Origin: Candidatus Rhodoferax odensensis
GTDB lineage: Bacteria; Pseudomonadota; Gammaproteobacteria; Burkholderiales; Burkholderiaceae_C
Assembly: GCA_016718405.1 (NCBI GenBank)
Contig: JADKDJ010000004.1
Location: 124,001 to 188,000, forward strand
Direction of reading: 5' to 3'
DNA length: 64,000 nucleotides
The notes below the pieces were generated by a model that made no database searches, was not told the DNA's origin, and saw only the letters and a program-made list of their open reading frames with translations. Shown here piece by piece: positions 6,802 to 16,748 of the stretch. The position numbers were made by a program, and so were the translations under genes. Each line of letters starts with the position of its first letter. Position 1 is the first letter of the stretch.

Positions 6802-9558
6802 ATGAATACTTCCCCTGCCCAGCGCTGCGACACGCCCTTGTCACAGCGTCGCTTGTTCAAGCTCGGGCCCGTTGCCGCCGGGTGCGCCGTGATGCTGCTG
6901 GTCTCGGTTTCTTCCCAGGCGCAGCAAGCTGCACCGGGTGCCGAACCCGCCAGCGCCAACCTCTCGACGGTGGTGATCACCGGCATTCGCAAAGGTATCG
7001 AGGACGCGATCTCGGTCAAGAAGAACTCGGACTCGATCGTCGAAGCGATCTCGGCTGAAGACATTGGCAAGCTGCCTGATGTGAGCATCGGCGAGTCGAT
7101 CGCTCGATTGCCCGGTTTGGCCGCCCAACGTGTGGCCGGACGTGCCCAGGTGATCAGCGTTCGCGGCCTGTCGCCTGATTTCGCGACGACCCTGCTCAAT
7201 GGTCGGGAGCAAGTCAGCACTGGCGACAACCGCAGTGTCGAGTTCGACCAGTACCCGTCAGAACTGTTGAGCGGTGTGACGATCTACAAGACGCCTGACG
7301 CCGGGCTTATCGGTCAGGGGCTCTCGGGCACCATGGACATGCAGACCGTTCGACCTTTGTCATTCCCTGGCCGCACCGTCACCCTCAACGCACGTGGCGA
7401 GCGGAACTCCCTTGGGTCAACCGCTAACACATCTGCGAACGGCAATCGCCTCAGTTTCAGCTACATCGATCAGTTTGCCAATCGAACATTGGGCGTAGCC
7501 GTGGGCTACTCTCACTTGGAGTCGCCGATCCTGGAGCATCAGGTCGGCCTGTATGACCCGTGGGAGGTGAAGTCACGCCCGGGTGTGCCCGCCGGGACTT
7601 CAGTCATGGATGGCATGAAGTCACTGTCTCGCAGTGGTACCAATGAGCGCGACGGCTTGATGGCAGTGGTGGAATGGCGTCCGAGCAAAGAGTGGACCAG
7701 CGTGCTGGACCTCTACACATCGAAGTTCAAGCGCGAGGAAACCGCCAATCAGTTTGAAGTCAACCTCGGCGGTTGGAACGGAGGCAACACTCCCGCATTT
7801 GGCTACGACAGCGCAGTCGTCAACGCCAATCATGTTCTGACGGGCGGGGTCGTCTCCGGTGCCTACCCGCTGGTACGCGGAATGTATGGCGATCGCAAGG
7901 ATACGATCAACGCGCTGGGCTGGAACAACAAGTTCAAGCTGGGCTCCTGGTCTTTGTTGGCTGACGTGAGCTACTCGAAAGCGAAACGTGACGAAGTCAG
8001 CCTGGAGAACAACGCACAGCTTCGCTCGGCCACAGGCGGTGCGCAGCTCGATACATTGACCTTGAACTGGGCCACGGGCGGTTTCCCGCTCCTCAAAGGG
8101 GGCCTGAACTACAGTGACCCCACCCAGGTCATCGTGGGCAACACCATCTATGGTTCGGGCTGGGGCAAGCGTCCGACGGTGGAAGATGAATTGAAGGGCT
8201 TCAAGCTGGTCGGCACGCTGCCGTTGCCGGGTGCGATGGGCGGCTTCTTCTCCGACCTCGACCTGGGCTTGAACTACGCTGAGCGAGAGAAAGGCAAACG
8301 CCAGCCCGAGGGGCCGATCAACGTAGTTGGCAGCAACTTCGCCATTTCAAGCGACCTGCAGTACACGCCTGTTAACTTGGGTTTCTCCGGCACCGGTGTC
8401 ATACCAGCGTGGAACGTACCCGGCGTTGTCGGCAAGTACATGACCTTCAACCCGACTGACAGCGATGCCGGTTGGAAGGCCGGCAAAGTCTGGACGGTCC
8501 ACGAAAAAGTGACGACCACCTTTGCCAAGGCCAACATCGACACGCAGCTCGGATCGGTCAGCCTGCGCGGCAATGTTGGCGTGCAGGTTCAGCAGGTCGA
8601 TCAGTCCTCGAATTCACGCGTCTGGGATGGCACCGCACCGGCGGGCAGCGAGATGAAGCCCAACATCGACGGCAAGAGCTACACCGATGTCCTGCCCAGC
8701 ATGAATCTGGTCTTTGGCATGGCCAACGATCAGACCGTGCGCATGGCCATGGCCAAGCAGGTGGCGCGACCCCGTGTGGACCAGCTCAGCTCCGCCATTG
8801 AGTTCGGCGTTGACCCCGTCACCTTCAAACCGGGTGGCAGCGGTGGCAATGCAAAACTGGACCCGTGGCGCGCCAACGCATTCGATGTCTCATACGAGAA
8901 GTACTTCGGTACCAAAGCGTATGTCGCCGTGGCGGCCTTCTATAAGGACCTGAAGAGCTACGTCTACGAGCAAACCCAGAACGACTACGACTTCTCGCGC
9001 TTCACGCCGGGCACGATCGCCAAGACAAACCTGGGATCCTACAAAGCGCCGTTCAATGGGCAAGGCGGTTCCCTCAAGGGGATCGAGCTGTCGGCCTCGC
9101 TTCCGCTCAATCTGGTCTCCCCCATGCTCAACGGGTTTGGCGTCACGGCAAGCTTCGCAAACTCCGACAGTAAGATCAAGATCCAGGATCCAGGCAGTAA
9201 CGTGGGTAGCGACATTCCGCTGCCAGGCTTGTCCAAGAACGTCAGCAACCTGACTGTCTACTACGAGAAGGACGGCTTTTCGACCCGCATCAGTCAGCGC
9301 AAACGCTCGGACTTCGTGGGAGAGATTTCCAACTTTGCTGCCAACCGAACCTTGCGCTACGTCGTGGGCGAAAACATCGTCGACTTCCAGGTTGGCTACA
9401 CCTTCAACGAAGGCAGCCTGAAGGGCTTGGGCCTGGTGTTGCAGGTCAACAACCTCAACGACGCGGCATACCAGACTTACTCGGGCACGAAGGACCAGCC
9501 ACTGGAGTACATCAAGTACGGTCGTACGGTCTTGTTCGGTGCCAACTACAAGTTCTAA
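6802..9558 (+). CDS. TonB-dependent receptor, probably for maltodextrins
   Basis: A 918-residue outer-membrane receptor. A signal peptide (residues ~1-41, ending SSQAQQ) is followed by a likely TonB box (STVVITG, ~53-59), a plug domain (ISAEDIGKLPDVSIGESIARL, VISVRGLSPDFATTLLNGRE) and a long beta barrel ending in aromatic F (GANYKF). The plug wording is that of the Xanthomonas/Caulobacter receptor class, whose members often import oligosaccharides; one Caulobacter member, MalA, takes up maltodextrins. AGGAG precedes the ATG by 8-9 bases. The neighbours (glucokinases, MalEFGK, GlgP, MalQ) point to alpha-glucan uptake; the substrate is inference. A strong terminator follows. Confidence 0.88.
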   Translation: MNTSPAQRCDTPLSQRRLFKLGPVAAGCAVMLLVSVSSQAQQAAPGAEPASANLSTVVITGIRKGIEDAISVKKNSDSIVEAISAEDIGKLPDVSIGESIARLPGLAAQRVAGRAQVISVRGLSPDFATTLLNGREQVSTGDNRSVEFDQYPSELLSGVTIYKTPDAGLIGQGLSGTMDMQTVRPLSFPGRTVTLNARGERNSLGSTANTSANGNRLSFSYIDQFANRTLGVAVGYSHLESPILEHQVGLYDPWEVKSRPGVPAGTSVMDGMKSLSRSGTNERDGLMAVVEWRPSKEWTSVLDLYTSKFKREETANQFEVNLGGWNGGNTPAFGYDSAVVNANHVLTGGVVSGAYPLVRGMYGDRKDTINALGWNNKFKLGSWSLLADVSYSKAKRDEVSLENNAQLRSATGGAQLDTLTLNWATGGFPLLKGGLNYSDPTQVIVGNTIYGSGWGKRPTVEDELKGFKLVGTLPLPGAMGGFFSDLDLGLNYAEREKGKRQPEGPINVVGSNFAISSDLQYTPVNLGFSGTGVIPAWNVPGVVGKYMTFNPTDSDAGWKAGKVWTVHEKVTTTFAKANIDTQLGSVSLRGNVGVQVQQVDQSSNSRVWDGTAPAGSEMKPNIDGKSYTDVLPSMNLVFGMANDQTVRMAMAKQVARPRVDQLSSAIEFGVDPVTFKPGGSGGNAKLDPWRANAFDVSYEKYFGTKAYVAVAAFYKDLKSYVYEQTQNDYDFSRFTPGTIAKTNLGSYKAPFNGQGGSLKGIELSASLPLNLVSPMLNGFGVTASFANSDSKIKIQDPGSNVGSDIPLPGLSKNVSNLTVYYEKDGFSTRISQRKRSDFVGEISNFAANRTLRYVVGENIVDFQVGYTFNEGSLKGLGLVLQVNNLNDAAYQTYSGTKDQPLEYIKYGRTVLFGANYKF

Positions 9559-9624
9559 GGCCTTGCGGGACGCGCCATCGGCGCTGTCCGCAGTTGGCTA
9601 GATTTTCGTTCTCCAAGGACTTTG

Positions 9625-9657
9625 CCCTTGTCAGCCACAAGCTGACAAGGGTTTTTT
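9625..9657 (+). terminator. Rho-independent terminator after the TonB receptor
   Basis: CCCTTGTCAG (9625-9634) pairs exactly with CTGACAAGGG (9642-9651) over a 7-base loop and is followed by TTTTTTG. It lies 67 bases after the receptor stop and closes a single-gene transcript. Confidence 0.93.
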
Positions 9658-9705
9658 GTTGGCTCCGCGGCCGACGAGTCGCGTTTTCTGCGCCAGCGCG
9701 CGGGT

Positions 9706-10310
9706 TCAGATCAGACCGCCCCAGCCCTTGTCATGCTGCAAGAAGGCCTGCCGAATCAACTGCTGGTCCATCGCAGGCAAAGGCCCCTTCGCCACGGTCG
9801 CCAGGTTCTCTTCAAAGTGCGCCAGTTTGCTGGTCCCGACAATGCTGCTGGCTACACCGGGCAGGTGTGCTGTAAAGCGCAGCGCCAGGTCATTCCAGTC
9901 CGTGTCAGCAAGGGCCTGTGTCAACCCCATGCCTTGCCAGCGGTCCCAGTACGCGCCTTCGGCATCGGCCTGGGGCCGCATCGCCATACGCCACACTGCG
10001 CCCGCGAGCGGCCGCTTGGCAATCACTCCCATGCCAGCGTGGGCAAGCGCAGGCAGACGCGCCGACAGGTTGACCTGATCGCAGACGCTGATCGAGGTCT
10101 GCACCGAACCGAAACGCCGGGATTGGATCGCCCAGTCCAGCTCCGCGTTGTCACCCGAATACGCGACCACCCGCAATTTGCCGGTACGAACGCAGTCTTG
10201 CAGGGCCGTGATGACCTCACCGCGCTCAAGCAGGGCACAGGGGCCAAGAATGCAGTCTGGCACGCCGTCGATGCCGTAGCCGACCTTGTAGAGCACAACC
10301 GGCGCCGGTG
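9706..10310 (-). pseudogene. Aldo/keto reductase, C-terminal part only
   Basis: About 200 residues are recognisable as the second half of an NAD(P)H-dependent aldo/keto reductase: LLERGEVITALQDCVRTGKL, VVAYSGDNAELDWAI, the Rossmann-side block ASSIVGTSKLAHFEENLA and the C-terminus HDKGWGGLI. Members are normally ~270-330 residues; the front half with the catalytic Tyr/Lys and Asp is missing. Upstream the frame runs into GC-rich sequence and then poly-G read as poly-proline. Either the gene was truncated or the assembly collapses here. Confidence 0.7.
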
Positions 10311-10351
10311 GGCGGGGGGGGGGCCGGGGGGTTCCGGGGGGGGGGCAAAAG

Positions 10352-10649
<298 letters not shown>

Positions 10650-10655
10650 CGGGGG

Positions 10656-11097
10656 CCGAACTGGCCAGTTTTCGACCAGCGTTGCGCTTGTGGGGCGCGC
10701 AGGGGTGGCGCGGGCATCTCCGCGACGCTTCGTCCACCTGAACGGGCCTATCTGATGCACTATGCGTGGAAGATCGCACACGAGAATCGCGACGCGGCGA
10801 CCGTGCCAGCGATGGCTGGTGTTGATATTGAGTGGGTCCATCGGCACGCCAATGGCACCGTCAACGGGGCGCACGAGTTCTGCCGGTTTGGGCACGGCGT
10901 CCGGCCTGTCGTCTCGGCATTCCGAAGGGCGCGCGATCGATATGACCATCTCTGGCTTTAGTGGAAAGACCTTCAAGAACGCTGCAGGAGAGGACGTTGT
11001 CGTGAACTCCGCCGCGAATTTGCATGCACTCGGTGCAACCTACAGCGTGCGAAAGCTGCCTTCGGATCCACCTCATTGGTCTGATGATGGTCATTGA
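10656..11097 (+). pseudogene. M15-like (D-Ala-D-Ala carboxypeptidase type) peptidase, frameshifted and 5'-truncated
   Basis: Two adjoining frames make one protein. The first gives YLMHYAWKIAHENRDA and VPAMAGVDIEWVHR; near 10865-10900 the homology moves one frame and continues SSRHSEGRAIDMTISGFSG, then ends HWSDDGH. The blocks SRHxEGxAxDM and HWSDDGH are the zinc-ligand regions of M15-type peptidoglycan peptidases, so it once cut cell-wall peptides. The N-terminus disappears into the 35-base G tract. The stop overlaps the start of the next gene by 14 bases, which suggests the two were translated together. Confidence 0.65.
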
Positions 11098-11689
11098 CTG
11101 CAGCCTCTGGAGGGCGCTTGTCACAGCGCTGGTAGCTGTGTGTCTCGCGGGACCAGTCTTCGCGGCACCCGTCAAGGATGGGGTTTTTGACCGTGTCGGG
11201 GTACTTGACGCCCGTCGACCCGACGGTCTTGCATCGTTGGTGACGTCGGCGCGGACGCCGTCGGGGACGTGGCGGTTCGTTCGCTTGCCGACAGTTTCCG
11301 CTACGCGGATCGAGTGTTGTGTGGAGGCAGGAGGTCCGACGGAATCCAGCGTGCTGCAACTGTCGGGAGATGAAGTCGCCCCGACGGTGGCACAAGGTGC
11401 GATCTTCGAGCCGGTTCTCAAGCAGGGGTTCATTGGTCTGGCGGTGCGTGGCGACTTGCGTATTCGAGTTGTGTCAGCGCATCGTCTGGTGTTGAGCTGG
11501 CCCAATAGAGAGCGACGATTGCAGGTGGATCACTGTTTGTCCGCGGAGGGGATGCACGTCTGGCTGCGTCGTGGTGATCGGCGTCTTGCCGGTCGGCCAT
11601 TGCACTATTACTTCCCGCTGGGGGTGGACGTAACGCCGAACTGCTCGTCTTCCATGTTGGCAGATGGGGCAGGGGGTTCGCGTCGCTAA
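11084..11689 (+). CDS. Exported protein of unknown function
   Basis: A 201-residue protein with a clear signal peptide (LVTALVAVCLAGPVFAAP, cleavage near residue 27). The rest is soluble, with two or three cysteines and no recognised motif. The start chosen is the first of two adjacent ATGs, inside the end of the peptidase remnant; no better ribosome-binding site was seen. It is convergent with malG, 20 bases away. Function not recognised; the coupling to a peptidoglycan peptidase hints at an envelope role. Confidence 0.6.
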   Translation: MMVIDCSLWRALVTALVAVCLAGPVFAAPVKDGVFDRVGVLDARRPDGLASLVTSARTPSGTWRFVRLPTVSATRIECCVEAGGPTESSVLQLSGDEVAPTVAQGAIFEPVLKQGFIGLAVRGDLRIRVVSAHRLVLSWPNRERRLQVDHCLSAEGMHVWLRRGDRRLAGRPLHYYFPLGVDVTPNCSSSMLADGAGGSRR

Positions 11690-11709
11690 ACGAGCGATCT
11701 GTCAAAGAC

Positions 11710-12600
11710 TCAACCCTTCACGCCACCGGCCGTCAGGCCCGACACGATCCAGCGCTGCGCGGCCAGAAACACCAGCGTGATCGGCAAGCCCGACAACACG
11801 GCCGCGGCGGCAAAGTCGCCCCACAGAAACTTTTGGTCGTTGAGGTAAAACTTGGAGCCCACGGCCAGGGTCAGGTTGGCCTCTTCGCGCAGCAGGATGG
11901 AGGCCACCGGATACTCGATGATGGTGCCGATGAAGGCCAGCACAAACACCACCATCAGGATTGGCACGGCCATCGGCAATAGCACATAACAGAAGGTTTG
12001 CCAGTGGGTGGCGCCGTCAACCTTGGCGCACTCTTCAATCTCGACCGGAATCGTTTCGAAGTAGCCGCGGATGGTCCAGATGTGCATCGCCACCCCGCCC
12101 AGGTAGGCCAGCACCAGGCCGCCATGGGTCTCGATGCCCAGCCAGGGAATGAACTTGCCGATCGCCTCGAAAATGGCAAAAATGGCCACCAGCGCCAGCA
12201 CAGCAGGGAACATCTGCAACAGCAACATGCTGTCGAGCAGGGCCGATTTGAAGCGGAACTTCAGGCGCGCAAAGGCATAGGCGGCGGTGGTCGAAATGGC
12301 CACGATCAGCAGCGCCGATATGCTGGCAATCTTGATCGAGTTCCACAACCAGCGCAGCACCGGGAACGGTGGCTGCACAATCGCGCCGTCTGGGCCCATG
12401 ACCGGCATGCCCAGCGCCAGCTTCCAGTGCTCAAAGCTAATCTCGCTGGGGATCAGGCTGCCGGTCGAAAAGTTGCCGGGGCGCAGCGAGATCGATACCA
12501 CCGCCATCAGTGGGAACAGGGTAACGGCAATCAGCAGACACAGGCCGACGTGCGCGCCCCAGACGCGCCAACGTTGGTTCTTACCGGTAACGATGGCCAT
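11710..12600 (-). CDS. malG: Maltodextrin ABC transporter, permease MalG
   Basis: A 296-residue inner-membrane permease with six predicted helices. It carries the cytoplasmic EAA loop that docks on the ATPase (IEECAKVDGATHWQTFCYVL, residues ~195-215) and ends GGVKG, as MalG proteins do. Length equals E. coli MalG. It is the last gene of malK-malE-malF-malG; malF ends 11 bases upstream. Confidence 0.95.
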   Translation of the reverse strand: MAIVTGKNQRWRVWGAHVGLCLLIAVTLFPLMAVVSISLRPGNFSTGSLIPSEISFEHWKLALGMPVMGPDGAIVQPPFPVLRWLWNSIKIASISALLIVAISTTAAYAFARLKFRFKSALLDSMLLLQMFPAVLALVAIFAIFEAIGKFIPWLGIETHGGLVLAYLGGVAMHIWTIRGYFETIPVEIEECAKVDGATHWQTFCYVLLPMAVPILMVVFVLAFIGTIIEYPVASILLREEANLTLAVGSKFYLNDQKFLWGDFAAAAVLSGLPITLVFLAAQRWIVSGLTAGGVKG

Positions 12601-12611
12601 GAAGCGGACTC

Positions 12612-14171
12612 CTACTTGCTGGTTTTAACCCGTGCCAGCCGCAGGTTGGCCAGCGACAGCAGGGCGACCATGAAGAAGATCACGGTCGAGATGGCTGCCG
12701 CCAGGCCGAAGTTCTGGCCCGAATCCTGGAACGCGATGCGGTAGGTATAAGACACCAGGATGTCGGTGGTGCCAGCGGGTACCTTGGTGTTGAGGTAGTC
12801 CGGTCGGCCATTGGTCAGCAGGGCGATCAATACGAAGTTGTTGAAGTTGAACGCAAATGCCGAGATCAGCAAGGGGGTCAGCGGCTTGATGATTAGCGGC
12901 GCGGTGATCTTGAAGAAGTTTGTCAGCGGCGTGGCGCCAGCAATCGCCGAGGCTTCGTACAAATCGGCCGGGATCGCCTTGATGAGGCCGGCGCACAACA
13001 CCATGATGTAGGGGTAACCGAGCCAGGTGTTGACCAGCAGCAGCATGGTCTTGGCCAGCAGTGGGTCGGCAAACCAGGCCGGCTTGATGCCGAACAGGGC
13101 ATCCAGGATCGCGTTGATCTCGCCGAAGTTCTGGTTGAACAAGCCCTTGAAGACCAAGATCGATATGAAGCCCGGCACCGCGTAGGGCAGGAACAGCAGT
13201 GTGCGGTAGGCGGTGCGAAAACGCAGGCTCTCCCAATTGAGCACCACCGCCAGCGTCAGGCCCAGCGCCAGCGAGAACAGCACGGTCAGCGCCGAGAACA
13301 ACACGGTCCAGATGAAGATCGACAGAAATGGCCCTCGAAAATCCGGGTCACTCACCATGCGGGTGTAGTTGCTCAGGCCCACACCCACTTTGAAGCCGGG
13401 CTGCATGCGCTCGCCAGCGCTGTTTTCAAAGAAGCCTGTATCCGGGTTGGGCTGGTAGACCGTGTTGGTCTGCAGCAGCGTGAGCGAGCCGTCGGCATTG
13501 GCGCGCCACAGCGGATTCAAGGGGCCGAACTCACGCACACCGGCATAACTCAGCACGGATTGATCGGGCAGCGTCAGTTTGAGTTGCAGCAGCGTATCGC
13601 GGTGCTGCAGGACTTCGATCAGCGGCAAGGCCTGGGAAAGCGCTGGGCTGCCTTGCGCCAGGGTCTGCATCACCAGGGGCGCGTCGCTACGTTTGTCGCG
13701 CAGGGTGAGCGGCTCCGAGATCAACGGGCCATCGTCGGCGCGGTCTGGTGTGGGCGCCAGCACGATGCGATAGGCTGCGCCGTCCGGGTGCAGCGTGAAG
13801 CCACGGGTACGCGCCTCGTCGGGCGACGCCTGATCCAGCAGGTAGGCGCGCACGCGCTCCTGGCTCAACAGATTGGTGGACGAATAATTGGTGAAGCCAA
13901 TCTGCGCGGTGTAGACCAGCGGAAACGCCACAAACACCAGCATCGCTGCCAGACCGGGGAACAGATAGCGGTAAGCCTGCGTCGGTTTGGACAGGTAGAC
14001 GTAACAGCCCAGCGATACCAAGGCCAGCACCAGCATGGCCCACAGGGGTTGACCGGCGGTGTAGATGGCCGTCACCAGCGACAGGCCGACCAGCGCCACC
14101 ACGGCCATGAAGGGCCACTTGAGCCAGCGGCCCCATGCGAATGTGTTCAGGCTTGCCATGGGGGAGGTCAT
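12612..14171 (-). CDS. malF: Maltodextrin ABC transporter, permease MalF
   Basis: A 519-residue permease. The extra N-terminal helices and a large periplasmic domain (~90-270) match the MalF layout in which a periplasmic loop contacts MalE; E. coli MalF has 514 residues. The EAA loop is LYEASAIAGATPLTNFFKI (~410-430). The ATG overlaps the malE stop by 4 bases, so translation is probably coupled. Confidence 0.95.
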   Translation of the reverse strand: MTSPMASLNTFAWGRWLKWPFMAVVALVGLSLVTAIYTAGQPLWAMLVLALVSLGCYVYLSKPTQAYRYLFPGLAAMLVFVAFPLVYTAQIGFTNYSSTNLLSQERVRAYLLDQASPDEARTRGFTLHPDGAAYRIVLAPTPDRADDGPLISEPLTLRDKRSDAPLVMQTLAQGSPALSQALPLIEVLQHRDTLLQLKLTLPDQSVLSYAGVREFGPLNPLWRANADGSLTLLQTNTVYQPNPDTGFFENSAGERMQPGFKVGVGLSNYTRMVSDPDFRGPFLSIFIWTVLFSALTVLFSLALGLTLAVVLNWESLRFRTAYRTLLFLPYAVPGFISILVFKGLFNQNFGEINAILDALFGIKPAWFADPLLAKTMLLLVNTWLGYPYIMVLCAGLIKAIPADLYEASAIAGATPLTNFFKITAPLIIKPLTPLLISAFAFNFNNFVLIALLTNGRPDYLNTKVPAGTTDILVSYTYRIAFQDSGQNFGLAAAISTVIFFMVALLSLANLRLARVKTSK

Positions 14172-15376
14172 TTCACGAGCATGCGGGCGGCCGCGCCGTC
14201 CAGCGCCTGCTTCGGTGTTTGCTGGCCATTGGTGATGGCCTCCAGCGCGGCGTCCATGGCGGTGAAGAAGCGCCCCATCTCGGGGATGTTGGGGATGGGC
14301 TCACCACGTCGTGCGTTGTCCATGGTGGCACGAATGGCGGGGTCGGACGCCAGCTCGGCGTAATAGGCCTTGTTGGCGGGCACGCCCAGTGGCACGTCGG
14401 CGTTGATGGTCTTCAGGCTGTCGACTTGCAGCAGGTGGTTTTCGATGAACTCGCGGGCCAGATCCTTGACTTTGCTGGGCGCTGAGATCACACAGCCCAG
14501 CACGCCCACAAAGGGTTTGGCGGCGTGCTTGCCAATGGCGGGGATGGCGGCCACGCCAAAGTCAATTTTGCTGCGTTTGGCGTTGTCCCAGGCCCAGGGG
14601 CCAGAGATCATCATGGCGATTTCGCCGCGTGCAAAGCCGGCCTCCATCTCGGCGTAGCGCGCGCCCTTGGGCATCTGCCCCTGGTTGACCAAGGATGCCA
14701 GGACCTGCGCGCCCTGGATCGCGCCGGGGCTGTTGATGCCGACCTGGCGCGGATCGAGTTCACCCTTGGCGTCGCGCCCAAACACGTAGCCGCCAGGGCC
14801 GGCCAACATTGGCCAAGTGAAGAAGGACTTGTTGAAGTCCCACAGAATGGCCTTCTTGCCCTGGGCCATCAAAGCCTGGTCGAGTTTGATGACCTCGTCA
14901 AACGTGGCCGGAGGCGTCGGCACCAGGGCCTTGTTGTAGATCAGCCCGTTGGCCTCGATGGCGATCGGATAACCCCAGGTCTTGCCCTGGTAGGTGAAGG
15001 CGCTCCAGGCGGTGTCTTCAATCGCCTCGCGCACCCGTCGGCTGGGGCTCACCGCGCTGAGCAGGCCCGACTTGGCCCACTCCCCCACGCGGTCGTGTGG
15101 CCAGCAAAAGATGTCTGGGCCTTTGCCGGCACCAGCGGCTTGTTGGAACTTGTCGGTGGCCGCTTCCGGGTGTTGCACGGTGACCTGCACTCCCGAGACC
15201 TTGGCGAACGCGTCGCCAACTTTCTGCAGGCCGTTGTAGCCCTTGTCGGCGTTGATCCAGACCAGTAGCTTGAGCTCTTGCCTGGCCTGGGTCGTCATTG
15301 GCGTGGCGCAGAGGGCCAACACCAACACGCTCAGCCCGAGGCGTGGCCGAGATGGATGAAGGTGGCATGCAGACAC
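14168..15376 (-). CDS. malE: Maltose/maltodextrin-binding protein MalE
   Basis: A ~402-residue periplasmic solute-binding protein. A GTG start is chosen because it gives a normal signal peptide (LGLSVLVLALCATPMTTQA, cut near residue 31) and lies just after the malK stop; longer frames overlap malK. The mature part shows the maltose-binding family blocks LKLLVWINADKGYNGLQKVG, GKGPDIFCWPHDRVGEWAKSGLL and MISGPWAW. It delivers maltodextrins to MalFGK. Its order after malK and before malF is one operon with gaps of 25 and -4 bases. Confidence 0.93.
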   Translation of the reverse strand: MSACHLHPSRPRLGLSVLVLALCATPMTTQARQELKLLVWINADKGYNGLQKVGDAFAKVSGVQVTVQHPEAATDKFQQAAGAGKGPDIFCWPHDRVGEWAKSGLLSAVSPSRRVREAIEDTAWSAFTYQGKTWGYPIAIEANGLIYNKALVPTPPATFDEVIKLDQALMAQGKKAILWDFNKSFFTWPMLAGPGGYVFGRDAKGELDPRQVGINSPGAIQGAQVLASLVNQGQMPKGARYAEMEAGFARGEIAMMISGPWAWDNAKRSKIDFGVAAIPAIGKHAAKPFVGVLGCVISAPSKVKDLAREFIENHLLQVDSLKTINADVPLGVPANKAYYAELASDPAIRATMDNARRGEPIPNIPEMGRFFTAMDAALEAITNGQQTPKQALDGAAARMLVK

Positions 15377-15401
15377 GATGCGGGCTTCCGAGTGCCGGGT
15401 C

Positions 15402-16517
15402 TCAATGTGCACGCTGGCGCACGGTCGGCTCCAGCCGCGTAAACGCCTTGCCGGTGGCGTCGAACAGGTAACACAAGGACGCAGGCGCACTTAGCGTGAG
15501 CGTCTCGCCATGGCGCAGATCCGTGTGGTCGTCGAGTTCACAGGTCAGGGCCTCCTCGGCGCCAGGCAAGGCGCAGTAGGCATGTGTGGAGCTGCCCAGC
15601 GACTCGACGAAGGTCACCGTGGTGCCAATCCGGTTGGCCGCACCTTTGGTGCGAAAGTGCTCGGGCCGTATACCCAAGGTGACCTTGTCGCCCGCGCGTG
15701 CTGCGCTGGCGTCAACCTGGCATTGAATCGACTCGCCTGAGGCAAGCACGACGGTGGCGCAGCCAGCGTCGATGTGGCTCAGCTCGGCGGCGATGAAGTT
15801 CATGCGCGGTGAGCCAATGAACCCCGCCACGAACAGATTGTCTGGGTGGTCGTAGAGCTCCAGGGGAGAGCCGACCTGTTCGATCTTGCCCGCCGACAGC
15901 ACAACGATCCGATCGGCCAGGGTCATGGCTTCGACCTGGTCGTGCGTGACGTAGACCATGGTGGTCTTGAGGTCCTGGTGCAGTCTGGCGAACTCGTAGC
16001 GCATGCGAACGCGCAGAGCGGCGTCCAGGTTCGACAAGGGCTCGTCAAACAAAAACACCTCGGGTTTGCGCACGATGGCGCGACCAATGGCCACGCGCTG
16101 ACGCTGGCCACCCGACAAGTCCTTGGGTCTGCGGTCCAACAGATGCTCGATGTTGAGGATCTTGGCGGCGTGGTGCACCAGGTGCTTGATCTCATCGGGC
16201 GAAACCTTGGCCAGCTTCAGGCCAAAGGCCATGTTGTCAAACAAGTTCATATGCGGGTACAACGCATAGGACTGGAACACCATGGCGATGCCACGTTCGG
16301 CCGGCGGCACGTCGTTGACGCGCTTGCCGCCAATTGTCAGCTCGCCGGCGGTGATGTCTTCCAGACCGGCGATCACACGCAGCAGCGTTGACTTGCCGCA
16401 GCCCGAGGGGCCGACGAAGACCATGAACTCGCCGTCTTTGATCTCCAGGTCCACGCCGTGCAGGATATTGGTCTCGCCAAAGGATTTGCTGACACCCACC
16501 AGTTTCACATCCGCCAC
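15402..16517 (-). CDS. malK: Maltodextrin ABC transporter ATPase MalK
   Basis: A 371-residue ATPase, the same length as E. coli MalK. Walker A is GPSGCGKST (36-44), the signature LSGGQRQR (134-141), Walker B VFLFDEP (154-160) and the switch His in YVTHDQVEAM. A C-terminal TOBE domain (~240-371) follows. First gene of the mal transporter operon. A candidate HexR-like site lies 46 bases upstream of the start. In E. coli this C-terminal domain also binds MalT; no MalT homologue is in this window. Confidence 0.96.
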   Translation of the reverse strand: MADVKLVGVSKSFGETNILHGVDLEIKDGEFMVFVGPSGCGKSTLLRVIAGLEDITAGELTIGGKRVNDVPPAERGIAMVFQSYALYPHMNLFDNMAFGLKLAKVSPDEIKHLVHHAAKILNIEHLLDRRPKDLSGGQRQRVAIGRAIVRKPEVFLFDEPLSNLDAALRVRMRYEFARLHQDLKTTMVYVTHDQVEAMTLADRIVVLSAGKIEQVGSPLELYDHPDNLFVAGFIGSPRMNFIAAELSHIDAGCATVVLASGESIQCQVDASAARAGDKVTLGIRPEHFRTKGAANRIGTTVTFVESLGSSTHAYCALPGAEEALTCELDDHTDLRHGETLTLSAPASLCYLFDATGKAFTRLEPTVRQRAH

Positions 16518-16562
16518 GTCAAAGCTCCAAATGCCCCATGAGGGGCGAAGTATAGGTCACTA

Positions 16563-16577
16563 TGTAGTGTTACAACA
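16563..16577. promoter_or_regulatory. Candidate HexR-like operator, site D (malK promoter)
   Basis: TGTAGTGTTACAACA: left half exact and 5 of 6 in the right half of TGTAGT-N3-ACTACA. It lies 46 bases upstream of malK and 73 bases from the partner site for glgP, in the divergent malK/glgP region. Confidence 0.55.
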
Positions 16578-16649
16578 TCGTAACTAGGAAAAAAATGACG
16601 AGTACTGGTGTAATCCCTATTATGTCAGATCGCTCGTTGCAGTCCGATG

Positions 16650-16664
16650 TGTACTTAAACTACA
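16650..16664. promoter_or_regulatory. Candidate HexR-like operator, site E (glgP promoter)
   Basis: TGTACTTAAACTACA: one mismatch from a perfect TGTAGT-N3-ACTACA palindrome. It lies 85 bases upstream of the glgP start. It is also close to the gamma-proteobacterial HexR consensus as recalled, TGTAATwwwATTACA. Confidence 0.6.
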
Positions 16665-16748
16665 ATTCAATCGCGCGCTGTTGTGCCGGACTGTCCGGAG
16701 CAGATCGGCGCTGGCCCTGTAACCCTCTGCCCGCCTGGGCTCGACACG